DNA of 22,134 nt, taken from assembly GCA_029239575.1 (NCBI GenBank), contig JARBUP010000084.1, positions 1,766 to 23,899 of the forward strand, read 5' to 3'. Shown in pieces: positions 15,211 through 22,128 of this stretch. Positions within the stretch are counted from its first letter, which is position 1, and each line of letters starts with the position of its first letter. A program made the translations under genes and the position numbers. The notes beneath the pieces were generated by a model, which saw only the letters and a list, made by a program, of their open reading frames with translations, was not told the origin of the DNA and searched no databases. The stretch is from Bacillota bacterium (GTDB taxonomy: Bacteria > Bacillota > Clostridia > Tissierellales > Sedimentibacteraceae).

Positions 15211-15912
15211 TTAACCGCGGTAAATATCATCGATTATTTCAAAACCTTTTTCTACAAGAGTTTTTTCAACCCATGAACGATTAACTGTACCTTTGCCTGA
15301 TTCAATAACTTTCGCTGCATCTGTTGCTTGTAATTTTTCTGCTTCCACGAGAATTTCCGCAGCATCTTTTTTTGGAATTACAATTACTCCGTCAGAGTCA
15401 GCCACAATAATATCACCAGGATTAATGCTAACTTCTCCGCAAGAAATCGGTACATTTACTTCGCCAGGACCTTCTTTGTATGGACCTCCAGGTGTAGTTC
15501 CTGTTGCATATACTGGAAAATCTAAACAACGTATTTCATCAATATCTCTAATAGGTCCATCAAGTATTATTCCGGCTATTTTTTTGTATTCACAAAGATA
15601 GCTCATCATAATCATGCCCATCAATGCTCTCGTATCATCACTTTCATTGGAAACAACTATAAAATCGCCTTCCTTTGCAATATTAAGTGCTGAATGCAAA
15701 GCAAGATTATCTCCTGCTCTTCCTTTAACAGTAAGCGCCACTCCAACAGCAATTGGTGATTTTGGTTGACTTACGAGACGGATGCGCGGATTCATGGCAC
15801 AAGAACGTCCCATAGTATCAGCTATATTTGCTCCCGGTATCTCCTTAAATTTCTGTACAAGCTCTGGATCCGGCAACTCCCTTTTCAAATAAATTCTTTT
15901 TCCTACTGGCAT
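15211..15912 (-). CDS. RraA-like / 4-hydroxy-4-methyl-2-oxoglutarate aldolase-family protein
   Basis: The family includes class II aldolases that cleave 4-hydroxy-2-oxo-dicarboxylates to pyruvate and decarboxylate oxaloacetate, and also the RNase E inhibitor RraA. In a catabolic operon the aldolase role is more likely. Numbering from the upstream ATG at 15927, 'GRAGDNLALHSAL' (69-81) forms the substrate loop, 'GIILDGPIRDIDEI' (119-132) contains the metal-binding Arg127-Asp128-x2-Glu131 motif, and 'GDIIVADSDGVIVIP' (171-185) closes the fold. Start choice: the ATG at 15927 begins inside the Shine-Dalgarno GGAGG (15925-15921). A second ATG at 15912 lies 8 nt downstream and is the likely start (233 residues). 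First gene of the seven-gene operon, with a leader of about 80 nt from the sigma-54 promoter at 16021-16007. The exact substrate is unknown. Confidence 0.88.
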   Translation of the reverse strand: MPVGKRIYLKRELPDPELVQKFKEIPGANIADTMGRSCAMNPRIRLVSQPKSPIAVGVALTVKGRAGDNLALHSALNIAKEGDFIVVSNESDDTRALMGMIMMSYLCEYKKIAGIILDGPIRDIDEIRCLDFPVYATGTTPGGPYKEGPGEVNVPISCGEVSINPGDIIVADSDGVIVIPKKDAAEILVEAEKLQATDAAKVIESGKGTVNRSWVEKTLVEKGFEIIDDIYRG

Positions 15913-16006
15913 AAATTTTTCCTCCATTTGTACTATATTGAATTGTAATTATTGTTAAGCAATATTTTGTAATTAATTTACTTAAACACTTACACTGGTA
16001 TATATA

Positions 16007-16021
16007 GCAAAACGTATGCCA
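16007..16021 (-). promoter_or_regulatory. Sigma-54 (-24/-12) promoter of the TTT/dehydrogenase operon
   Basis: The minus strand reads TGGCAT-ACGTT-TTGC (16021-16007), a near-consensus element with correct spacing. The predicted start is near 15995. The divergently transcribed neighbour encodes a sigma-54 activator. The surrounding 15928-16307 gap contains this promoter, the activator's promoter and two inverted repeats (16143-16154 and 16249-16283), and no gene. Confidence 0.9.
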
Positions 16022-16217
16022 AAAAAAATAATGTAGAAAAAAGTAAAAATCTATTTTTTCCTGCAAATATTTTTGGTGATATTTTCATTAATTTATAAAT
16101 TTAAAGGCATTACAAATGCAGATTCTATATTAATAATTCTTGTCAAAGTTTTGAAAATAAGCCATTGTTTATTTTTTAACTAATTATTTAATTTTCTCTC
16201 CTATTTTTACTTAATAA

Positions 16218-16246
16218 TTGACATCAGGAATACGATATGCTAAGAT
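16218..16246 (+). promoter_or_regulatory. Sigma-A promoter of the PrpR-N-type activator
   Basis: TTGACA (16218-16223), a 17-nt spacer and TGCTAAGAT (TAAGAT 16241-16246, with TG extension) form a strong promoter. Transcription would start near 16253, inside the inverted repeat that follows. Confidence 0.8.
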
Positions 16247-16248
16247 TT

Positions 16249-16283
16249 ATTTCATAATTAAAAGACTATTTCAATTATGAAAT
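16249..16283. promoter_or_regulatory. 11-bp inverted repeat at the activator start site: possible enhancer/operator
   Basis: ATTTCATAATT (16249-16259) and AATTATGAAAT (16273-16283) are perfect 11-bp arms with a 13-nt spacer. The repeat overlaps the activator's predicted start and lies about 230-260 bp upstream of the divergent -24 box, a typical enhancer distance. A second overlapping element, AATTCAA-AA-TTGAATT (16281-16296), follows. A weaker repeat TCAAA-GT-TTTGA lies at 16143-16154, between the two promoters. Confidence 0.55.
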
Positions 16284-16307
16284 TCAAAATTGAATTGAGG
16301 TGTTGTT

Positions 16308-18191
16308 ATGGATAATAGTATTATTTATATCGCTACAACTAAACAGCAAGCTGATAGAATAAGGAATACACTAACAAGAATGAAACTTGATTTTCCGGTT
16401 TTTGAAGCATTTGGGGATGAAGCTGATATAATTGCCAAAAATATGATTGAAAATTATAATACCCGAATCATTGTTTCGAGAGGTGGAACAATGACTCGTT
16501 TAAGCAAACAAGTCAATATCCCTGTCATCGACATGCGTCATAGCTTCATGGACATATGGCTTTCAATGGAAAAAGCTTTAAAGATGAGTGATAGCATCGC
16601 CATAGTAGGCTATCCGCAAATATGTAAAACAGCTTATCTCTATAAGCAAATCATGAATCAACCAATTGAAATTATTACCGTCAACTCAGACGATGAATTT
16701 CACCCTACTATAGTAGAATTAAAAAAACGTGGAATTAAATTAATAATCGGTGGCATACTGGCAAACTCTGTCGCATTGGAACAGGACATGCTTTATGTGG
16801 CAAGTGATGCCGATGAAAATGCTATTGAACAGGCAACTAATGAAGCAATGAATATGTTGCGTATAGAAAATGAACGCATGGAACGTTTTCAAACTTTACA
16901 AACCATTATAAATCACACCATAGAAGGAATTATACATGTTGACATTAAGGGATCAATACTACATATCAATAATAATGCTCAGCGTATTTTGAATTACCGT
17001 GAAGATATGTCATTAGCTACGCTTATTCCCGATCAATGCATTGCCGAATCCTTGGGCAATGGAACAATTATAGTAAATCAACTCATAGAAATAAATGGTA
17101 TTCCTATTATTTTAAACTGCATTCCCATCATGGTTAAAGGTAAGTTAATGAGTGCTGTAATCACTGTTCAAAAGGAAGATGATATTTTATCACTGGATCA
17201 AAAAATAAAAAGAAAAAATGCTGCTCGTGGTTATATTGCAAAAAAAGTATTTTCAGACATAGTAAGCCGCTCCTCTGTTATGGAAACACTCAAGAAAAAG
17301 GCAAAGCAATATGCTCTCTCAGATAGCACCATCGCAATATATGGCGAAACAGGAACAGGCAAGGAAATTCTTTCACAAAGCATCCACAATTACAGCCCTC
17401 GCTCCCGAAATCCTTTTGTTGCAATAAACTGTGCTGCATTGCCGGAAAGCATATTAGAAAGTGAATTATTTGGCTACGCCAGTGGCGCTTTTACAGGTGC
17501 AAGGAGGGAAGGTCGAGCAGGTATTTTTGAATTAGCTAATAACGGAACTGTGTTTCTTGATGAAATCAGCGAACTATCCATGAACGTACAGGCAAAATTC
17601 TTACGTGTTATACAAGAAAAAGAAATATCAAGAGTTGGAGATGACCGGGTCATACCTGTGAATATCCGTATAATTGTTGCAAGCAACAAAAGGCTTTTCC
17701 ATGCAGTTGAAGCAGGAAACTTCCGTCCCGACCTGTATTACAGGCTTTGTGTTTTGGAATTAGAAATACCTCCTTTAAGACAAAGAAAAGAAGATATTCC
17801 TCTTTTAGCATATTCATTTTTAAAAGAATGGGGCTTTTCAGACACAATAAAATTTGAACAGGATGCATTAGATATTCTTTGTGCTCAAAGCTGGGAAGGA
17901 AATGTCAGACAGCTGTCAAATGTAATAGAACGTATATTGGCAGTTAATCATTCCACAAAAATCACAAGACAACAAGTTGAAGATGCTTTCGGATATGACC
18001 TAAAAAAAGGACAAACAGCTTTGACTTTTCCAACTGCAGAAAGTTTAGACATCACCGTAGATGAAGCTCAAATTAATTTAATCCGTAAAGCATTGGAAAA
18101 AGCTAATGGAAACCGCACCAAAGCCGCTGAAATTCTTTCAATCAGCACCCCTACATTGTGGAGAAAAATGAAAAAATATGGTATGATATAG
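16308..18191 (+). CDS. Sigma-54-dependent activator with PrpR-type N-terminal sensor (PrpR_N-PAS-AAA+-Fis HTH)
   Basis: Activates sigma-54 promoters in response to a small molecule, in PrpR of enterobacteria 2-methylcitrate. The 627-residue protein has a PrpR_N-like sensor (about 1-185, with 'RIIVSRGGTMTRLSK' at 53-67 and 'IPVIDMRHSFMDIW'). A PAS-like domain (about 195-290), the AAA+ domain (about 320-545) and a Fis-type HTH (about 585-627, 'NRTKAAEILSISTPTLWRKMKKYGM') follow. Walker A GETGTGKE (346-353), the canonical GAFTGA loop (393-398) and Walker B TVFLDE (414-419) are all intact. GAGGTG 8 nt upstream supports the ATG. It is divergent from the TTT/dehydrogenase operon, whose promoter is sigma-54 type, and is the obvious regulator. 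The permease gene 46 bp downstream may share its transcript. The inducer is unknown, presumably a hydroxylated carboxylate. Confidence 0.94.
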   Translation: MDNSIIYIATTKQQADRIRNTLTRMKLDFPVFEAFGDEADIIAKNMIENYNTRIIVSRGGTMTRLSKQVNIPVIDMRHSFMDIWLSMEKALKMSDSIAIVGYPQICKTAYLYKQIMNQPIEIITVNSDDEFHPTIVELKKRGIKLIIGGILANSVALEQDMLYVASDADENAIEQATNEAMNMLRIENERMERFQTLQTIINHTIEGIIHVDIKGSILHINNNAQRILNYREDMSLATLIPDQCIAESLGNGTIIVNQLIEINGIPIILNCIPIMVKGKLMSAVITVQKEDDILSLDQKIKRKNAARGYIAKKVFSDIVSRSSVMETLKKKAKQYALSDSTIAIYGETGTGKEILSQSIHNYSPRSRNPFVAINCAALPESILESELFGYASGAFTGARREGRAGIFELANNGTVFLDEISELSMNVQAKFLRVIQEKEISRVGDDRVIPVNIRIIVASNKRLFHAVEAGNFRPDLYYRLCVLELEIPPLRQRKEDIPLLAYSFLKEWGFSDTIKFEQDALDILCAQSWEGNVRQLSNVIERILAVNHSTKITRQQVEDAFGYDLKKGQTALTFPTAESLDITVDEAQINLIRKALEKANGNRTKAAEILSISTPTLWRKMKKYGMI

Positions 18192-18237
18192 GATTTATTC
18201 ATTCTATAATATTTTTAGTTTTTACAGGAGGTAACAT

Positions 18238-19590
18238 ATGGGCATGGGTCTTTCGGCCATGATTGTTTTTATACTTCTGATTATTTTTTGGAGTGTAAAA
18301 GTAAAAAGAAACATTGGCGAAGCAATGTTTATAGGCATGATTTCAGTATCATTGTTCGGAGGAAAGGAAGCACCGAGCTTATTAATAGATGGTTTGAAAT
18401 ATGCTTTGAATTATGAAGTTTTATTTGCTTCTTTAGCTTTTGTATTTATGTCATTTTTATTACAACATTCAAATGTATTGGATGGTTTGTTAAATATATT
18501 AAACCGTATGTTTGGAAAATTAAAAGGAGGTCCGGCATATGTTAATACTGCATTATCATCAGTTTTGGGAATGCTTTCAGGTGGTAATACGCCAAATGCA
18601 GCAACATCCGGCTCCTTTACTGCACAATGGTTATTGAAATCAGGATGGTCTAAAGAAGCAGCCGCAACTTTAATTGCAGGCAATGGTGGATTAGGAGCAG
18701 GATTTCCTCCGAGCTCATCCCTTTTCATAGTATTGGCATTTCCAACAGTAGTTGGTACTGTATCAGAAGGACAATTGTATATAGCATTATTTATTACAGG
18801 AATATACCAAGTAATTTGGAGAATGGTTTATATTCATTACAATGTTAGAAAGTTTAATATTCAACCTTCAATTCAAGGTGAAGCAAGCCCAATATTAGAA
18901 GTGTTCAGAAGAAACGGAAAATCAGCATTGATATTTTTGGGTGCTGTTATCCCAGTAGCATTAACTATGGGACCTTTAGCAGATTTCTTTGCTAACAGAT
19001 CCGAAATTTGGGAAAAAGCAATTGACAGCATAAATATTTTAGTATGGATACCATCTTTAATGACTTTCTTTATTTTGTTATTAGACTATAAAGGTATTAA
19101 GGAAAAATTACAAACTAAAGAAAATTTCATAAAAGAATTATTGCCTCATTTTAAAAGTATAGGTGGTTTATTGTTATTTGTGTTTGCTGCAGCAAATATA
19201 ATCTCTAAATTAGGACTTGCAAATGACATTGTTGCTTTACTTGACGGTCTTCAATTATCTAAATTGTTGACAGTAATTATAATCTGTGTATTAATTGCTG
19301 TAGTTGCCGGTCCTTTATCATCAACCGCAACACTGACATCAGTAGGTATAGTATCACATGCAATTTTAATTTATGCAGGAGTTGATCCGTTAGCAGCAGC
19401 AGTTGCTATTTTAGTTGTTGCTTCAACAGAAGGAGCATCACCACCTGCATCAGGAGCTTTATTTATAGGATGTGGTTTAACAGGAGCCGAACCACAAAAA
19501 ATATTTGTACCTTTAATAGTATGGTTCGTTGTACCAATTACTGCTATAGCAGTTTTAGTAGCTATGGGATTAATGCCAATACCTCATTAA
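18238..19590 (+). CDS. TRAP-large-permease-like (DctM-type, IT superfamily) membrane transporter
   Basis: A 450-residue protein with about 10-12 hydrophobic segments throughout. The two inverted-repeat hairpin regions typical of ion-transporter-superfamily carriers are visible. One is 'SGGNTPNAATSGSFTAQWLLKSGWSKEAAATLIAGNGGLGAGFPPSSSLFIV' (about 114-165, resembling the TRAP large-subunit 'SGSS.A..A..G' and 'LIPPS' motifs). The other is 'AGPLSSTATLTSVGIVSHAIL' with 'STEGASPPASGALFIGCGLTG' (about 360-425). AGGAGGT before the ATG fixes the start. It lies 46 bp after the PrpR-N-type activator and 75 bp before a two-helix protein on the same strand. No TRAP substrate-binding protein (DctP) and no normal four-helix small subunit is visible. 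It is probably a carboxylate carrier whose substrate may relate to the adjacent operon; family placement is moderate. Confidence 0.75.
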   Translation: MGMGLSAMIVFILLIIFWSVKVKRNIGEAMFIGMISVSLFGGKEAPSLLIDGLKYALNYEVLFASLAFVFMSFLLQHSNVLDGLLNILNRMFGKLKGGPAYVNTALSSVLGMLSGGNTPNAATSGSFTAQWLLKSGWSKEAAATLIAGNGGLGAGFPPSSSLFIVLAFPTVVGTVSEGQLYIALFITGIYQVIWRMVYIHYNVRKFNIQPSIQGEASPILEVFRRNGKSALIFLGAVIPVALTMGPLADFFANRSEIWEKAIDSINILVWIPSLMTFFILLLDYKGIKEKLQTKENFIKELLPHFKSIGGLLLFVFAAANIISKLGLANDIVALLDGLQLSKLLTVIIICVLIAVVAGPLSSTATLTSVGIVSHAILIYAGVDPLAAAVAILVVASTEGASPPASGALFIGCGLTGAEPQKIFVPLIVWFVVPITAIAVLVAMGLMPIPH

Positions 19591-19665
19591 TGATGAGATA
19601 TAGTTGAATTATCCTTTACAGCTATATTACTAATTAAAATTCTATTATAAACGAGAGGAGTATAT

Positions 19666-19887
19666 ATGAAAAAAATATATGAAACTATAATATTTATTGG
19701 GTTTATTTCTTTCTTTTTAGGCAGCTTAATCCTTGTATTTGGTCAGGCCATAGGAATTATAATTAATAATCCTGATTTTATATTAATTGCTGATAATATC
19801 ACCAAATTTATTTTTCCTGCTGCATCCATAAGTGGATTACTATGTTTTATACATCCATATATATTTAAAAAAGCAAGTAAAGCATAA
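19666..19887 (+). CDS. Small two-helix membrane protein, possible accessory subunit of the upstream permease
   Basis: A 73-residue protein that I do not recognise. It has two hydrophobic segments, about residues 7-35 and 47-66, with a short polar stretch (NNPDFILIADNITK) between them and a basic C-terminus (KKASKA). This suggests both ends lie in the cytoplasm. GAGAGGAG about 7 nt before the ATG is a good ribosome binding site, and a strong hairpin follows the stop, so it is a real end-of-operon gene. Position after a TRAP-like large permease suggests it plays the role of the small subunit in a shortened form (the normal TRAP small subunit has four helices). This is inferred from position only. 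Confidence 0.65.
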   Translation: MKKIYETIIFIGFISFFLGSLILVFGQAIGIIINNPDFILIADNITKFIFPAASISGLLCFIHPYIFKKASKA

Positions 19888-19910
19888 GAAAATTATTATT
19901 TGTAATGCAA

Positions 19911-19944
19911 TAACGCTGCAATTCAAAATAGAATTGCAGCGTTA
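19911..19944. terminator. Bidirectional hairpin between convergent genes
   Basis: TAACGCTGCAATTC (19911-19924) and GAATTGCAGCGTTA (19931-19944) form a perfect 14-bp stem with a 6-nt loop, between the stops of the small membrane protein and the radical SAM gene. T-runs are poor on both sides, but the stem is strong and the position typical of a shared terminator. Confidence 0.75.
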
Positions 19945-19961
19945 CTAATTTATAAAAAATG

Positions 19962-20825
19962 CTACAGAAAATCATACATCCTTGGGGTGAAACTTGAGCT
20001 ATTTTTATATTTTTTAAGATTATGAATTAGAGAATCTCTGTCCTGATTTAAAGTTCCTGCAAGGTTAACATGGTTTGAAACATGATTTGCCCTGAATGTG
20101 CAGTCTGTGAGATTTATATTTTCAAGTAAAGTAATGGTCTCATCAACAATCTGAAGAGGAGTTGCCAAATGAAATTTTCCCTTTTGAATATCATCTGCCA
20201 GTTCAAGACTATCTTCAACAACAAGCCTTAGCAACGAGAAATAATGAGGATTAATTGCAGAAATAACTTTCGCAGATTCAATAGCATGCTCTTCTAAAAG
20301 CTCCGTCCCACCAAGTCCTGATATTATCATACATGACAGTTTAAATCCTGCTTTAATAGCTTTTTGACCAGCTTCAATCATCTGTTCTTGGTTTACCCCT
20401 TTGTTCATGTGCTTAAGAACAGAGTCAGAACCACTCTCAACACCCATATACAAAAGTTCAAGTCCAGCTTCTCTTATTTCTTTAAGCTCTTCATCAGTTT
20501 TCCTCAATAAATCTAAAGGACCTGAATATGAACTAATCCTCTTTGCCGTAGGAAATTCTTCTTTGACCATTTGTAAAAGATCAATTAATTTATCCGTACT
20601 TAAGCACAAAACATTTCCATCAGCTAAGAATATTCTATTTGGATCTTTGTTATAAGATTTTAGCCATTTGATATGTTCTTTTAATTCATCATTGGATCTC
20701 ACCCTAAACTGTTTACCTTTGTACATGCTACAAAATCTACATTTGTTGTGAGAACATCCTTCTGTTACTTGAATTATCAAGCTGTAAGCCTCACTTGGAG
20801 GTCTGTATAATGGATTTGTATACAT
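19962..20825 (-). CDS. Radical SAM protein
   Basis: A radical S-adenosylmethionine enzyme of unknown reaction. Numbering from the ATG at 20825, the [4Fe-4S] cluster cysteines are in 'TEGCSHNKCRFCSMYKG' as C-x4-C-x2-C (Cys24, Cys29, Cys32), the spacing I recall for a widespread clostridial Elp3/MiaB-like-fold family. The 'YMGVESGSD' segment (about 126-134, SAM-binding) and 'GLGGTE' (about 170-175) also fit the radical SAM TIM barrel. Start choice: the longest frame opens with TTG at 20843. The Shine-Dalgarno AAAGGAG (20840-20834) lies between it and the ATG at 20825, so I choose the ATG (287 residues). Probable operon with the OsmC gene 54 bp upstream. No extra cluster-binding (SPASM) domain is visible; the C-terminal part is short and helical. 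Confidence 0.88.
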   Translation of the reverse strand: MYTNPLYRPPSEAYSLIIQVTEGCSHNKCRFCSMYKGKQFRVRSNDELKEHIKWLKSYNKDPNRIFLADGNVLCLSTDKLIDLLQMVKEEFPTAKRISSYSGPLDLLRKTDEELKEIREAGLELLYMGVESGSDSVLKHMNKGVNQEQMIEAGQKAIKAGFKLSCMIISGLGGTELLEEHAIESAKVISAINPHYFSLLRLVVEDSLELADDIQKGKFHLATPLQIVDETITLLENINLTDCTFRANHVSNHVNLAGTLNQDRDSLIHNLKKYKNSSSFTPRMYDFL

Positions 20826-20879
20826 TTTAATACTCCTTTTCAATTCGTTTTATAAAACCTTAAAATATTATTATTTATA

Positions 20880-21299
20880 TTATTCTTCAATCTTTATATC
20901 ATAAGTAATAGGAACAGCCTTTTCTAACATTGCAACAACACCACAGTATTTTTCCATAGAAAGTTTTACTGCGTTTTCAAGTTTGTTCATAGGTAAATCC
21001 TTACCTTTAAATTTATAAATCACATGGATATAGTTGTAGATTTTAGGATCTTCATCCCTTGTTTCTGCTTCTATTTCAACATTTACATCCTCTACTTCCA
21101 ATCTCATTTTTTTAGTTATCCACATTATATCAATACCAGAACAACCAATTAATCCAGCAAGCAACAATGCCTTAGGACTTGGTCCCAAATTATTGCCTCC
21201 ATTTTCTATTGTTGTATCAGTAATTAGTTTATGACCATCAATATCCATTTCAAATGCCATGTCACCAATTAATTTTGCATTAAAATTTGTCTTACGCAT
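20880..21299 (-). CDS. OsmC/Ohr-family protein
   Basis: OsmC-like proteins are homodimeric thiol peroxidases or thiol-handling proteins of the cytoplasm. The 139-residue protein has both redox cysteines of the family, Cys53 in 'LIGCSGID' and Cys119 in 'MEKYCGVV', and the central helix motif 'GPSPKALLLAGLIGC' (39-53). It is closest to the YhfA/OsmC-general group rather than to Ohr, judging by 'NNLGPSPKALLLAGL' and length (my recollection). AAGGAG 7 nt upstream supports the ATG. First gene of a likely two-gene operon with the radical SAM gene. An 11-bp inverted repeat lies 46 bp upstream, and a MarR regulator is transcribed divergently. The role in peroxide defence or thiol chemistry is inferred from the family only. 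Confidence 0.92.
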   Translation of the reverse strand: MRKTNFNAKLIGDMAFEMDIDGHKLITDTTIENGGNNLGPSPKALLLAGLIGCSGIDIMWITKKMRLEVEDVNVEIEAETRDEDPKIYNYIHVIYKFKGKDLPMNKLENAVKLSMEKYCGVVAMLEKAVPITYDIKIEE

Positions 21300-21344
21300 T
21301 TATGTTCTCCTTTTAATAATATTTTTGTAAAATGCAACATTCCA

Positions 21345-21372
21345 AATTAATTTAGTAATACCTAAATTAATT
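21345..21372. promoter_or_regulatory. 11-bp inverted repeat upstream of the OsmC gene
   Basis: AATTAATTTAG (21345-21355) and CTAAATTAATT (21362-21372) are perfect arms with a 6-nt spacer, in the 345-bp gap between the divergent OsmC and MarR genes. Candidate operator. I found no convincing -35/-10 pair for OsmC, only weak options, and nothing gene-like in the rest of the gap. Confidence 0.45.
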
Positions 21373-21599
21373 GATTTTAGTCATGAAAAATAAATCTTAC
21401 TTCATTTTCTTAAGCTTTATTATACTACATAAATTCTATGATATGGAAATGTTTTTTAATATTGTATCTTTTTTTATTTGTCACTTATTGATAATAGCTA
21501 ATATATAAAAACTTATTTGCAATTAAGTTAATTCTTGATTTTCTTTTAATTTTATATCTGTTCATAGTTTAATGATAAACAATTATTTTAAATTTATTA

Positions 21600-21628
21600 T
21601 TGACATTAATTCAAAGTTGAACTATAAT
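21600..21628 (+). promoter_or_regulatory. Consensus sigma-A promoter of the MarR gene with embedded operator
   Basis: TTGACA (21600-21605), a 17-nt spacer and TATAAT (21623-21628) match consensus exactly. The spacer contains the palindrome ATTCAA-AG-TTGAAC (21609-21622, one mismatch), so a bound repressor would block polymerase. Transcription would start near 21635, only about 10 nt before the ATG at 21645. Confidence 0.85.
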
Positions 21629-21644
21629 TATTTTGGTGATGAAA

Positions 21645-22079
21645 ATGGATGAAAAAAATAGAGGTATTGCAAGCTATAATTCTTTGCTCAATACATTAAT
21701 CAATGATTTTTTAAAAAATGAAATTAAAGAAACTGAATACAATGATATCGTACCTAGTCATGGCGCAATTTTAGAAATTGTCTATAAAAATGGTGGTAGG
21801 GTACAAATAAAGGGATTATGCGACACTTTATCCAAGCAAAAAACAACTGTTACAGAAATGATAAATAGACTTGTGCAGTTAGGATATTTAAAAAAAGAAA
21901 ACTGTACTGAAGATAAAAGGGCTACATACGTGGTTGCCACTGAAAAAGCTATAGCATATCGTGAAAACTTTGATATCATTTCTCAGCAATTATTAAATAA
22001 AGTGTTTAATGGTTTTTCTGAAGAAGAGCAAGATGAATTCACAAGGCTTATGTTAAAAGCTATAAAAAACTTTAATTAA
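21645..22079 (+). CDS. MarR-family winged-helix transcriptional regulator
   Basis: A dimeric repressor type that responds to small ligands or thiol oxidation. Residues are numbered from the ATG at 21645 (144 residues). The winged helix spans about 40-110, with 'IKGLCDTLSKQKTTVTEMINRLVQLGYLKKENCTEDKRATYVVAT' carrying the recognition helix (KQKTTVTEMINRLVQLG) and the DKRAT wing. N- and C-terminal helices form the dimer interface. Start choice: the frame extends up to TTG at 21633, but the consensus promoter places the transcript start near 21635. That leaves only ATG 21639 or 21645; GGTGAT (21635-21640) could be a weak ribosome site for 21645. Sites matching the embedded operator occur before and after the gene, suggesting autoregulation and control of a gene beyond the window edge. 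Confidence 0.9.
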   Translation: MDEKNRGIASYNSLLNTLINDFLKNEIKETEYNDIVPSHGAILEIVYKNGGRVQIKGLCDTLSKQKTTVTEMINRLVQLGYLKKENCTEDKRATYVVATEKAIAYRENFDIISQQLLNKVFNGFSEEEQDEFTRLMLKAIKNFN

Positions 22080-22105
22080 AATTTTAAATTTTAATTAATT
22101 TTTTT
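22072..22105 (+). terminator. AT-only hairpin with T-run overlapping the MarR stop codon
   Basis: TTAATTAAAATTT (22072-22084) and AAATTTTAATTAA (22086-22098) form a perfect 13-bp inverted repeat followed by seven T (22099-22105). The stem has no G-C pair, so stability is low, but the layout is that of an intrinsic terminator. Confidence 0.5.
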
Positions 22106-22114
22106 AAACAAATA

Positions 22115-22128
22115 GTTCAACTTTGTAC
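22115..22128. promoter_or_regulatory. Second putative MarR operator
   Basis: GTTCAA-CT-TTGTAC (22115-22128) is a near-palindrome. Within it and just before it, ATAGTTCAACTTTG (14 nt, 22112-22125) matches, in inverted orientation, the sequence at the MarR promoter. It probably marks a regulated promoter for a gene past the window end. Confidence 0.65.
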
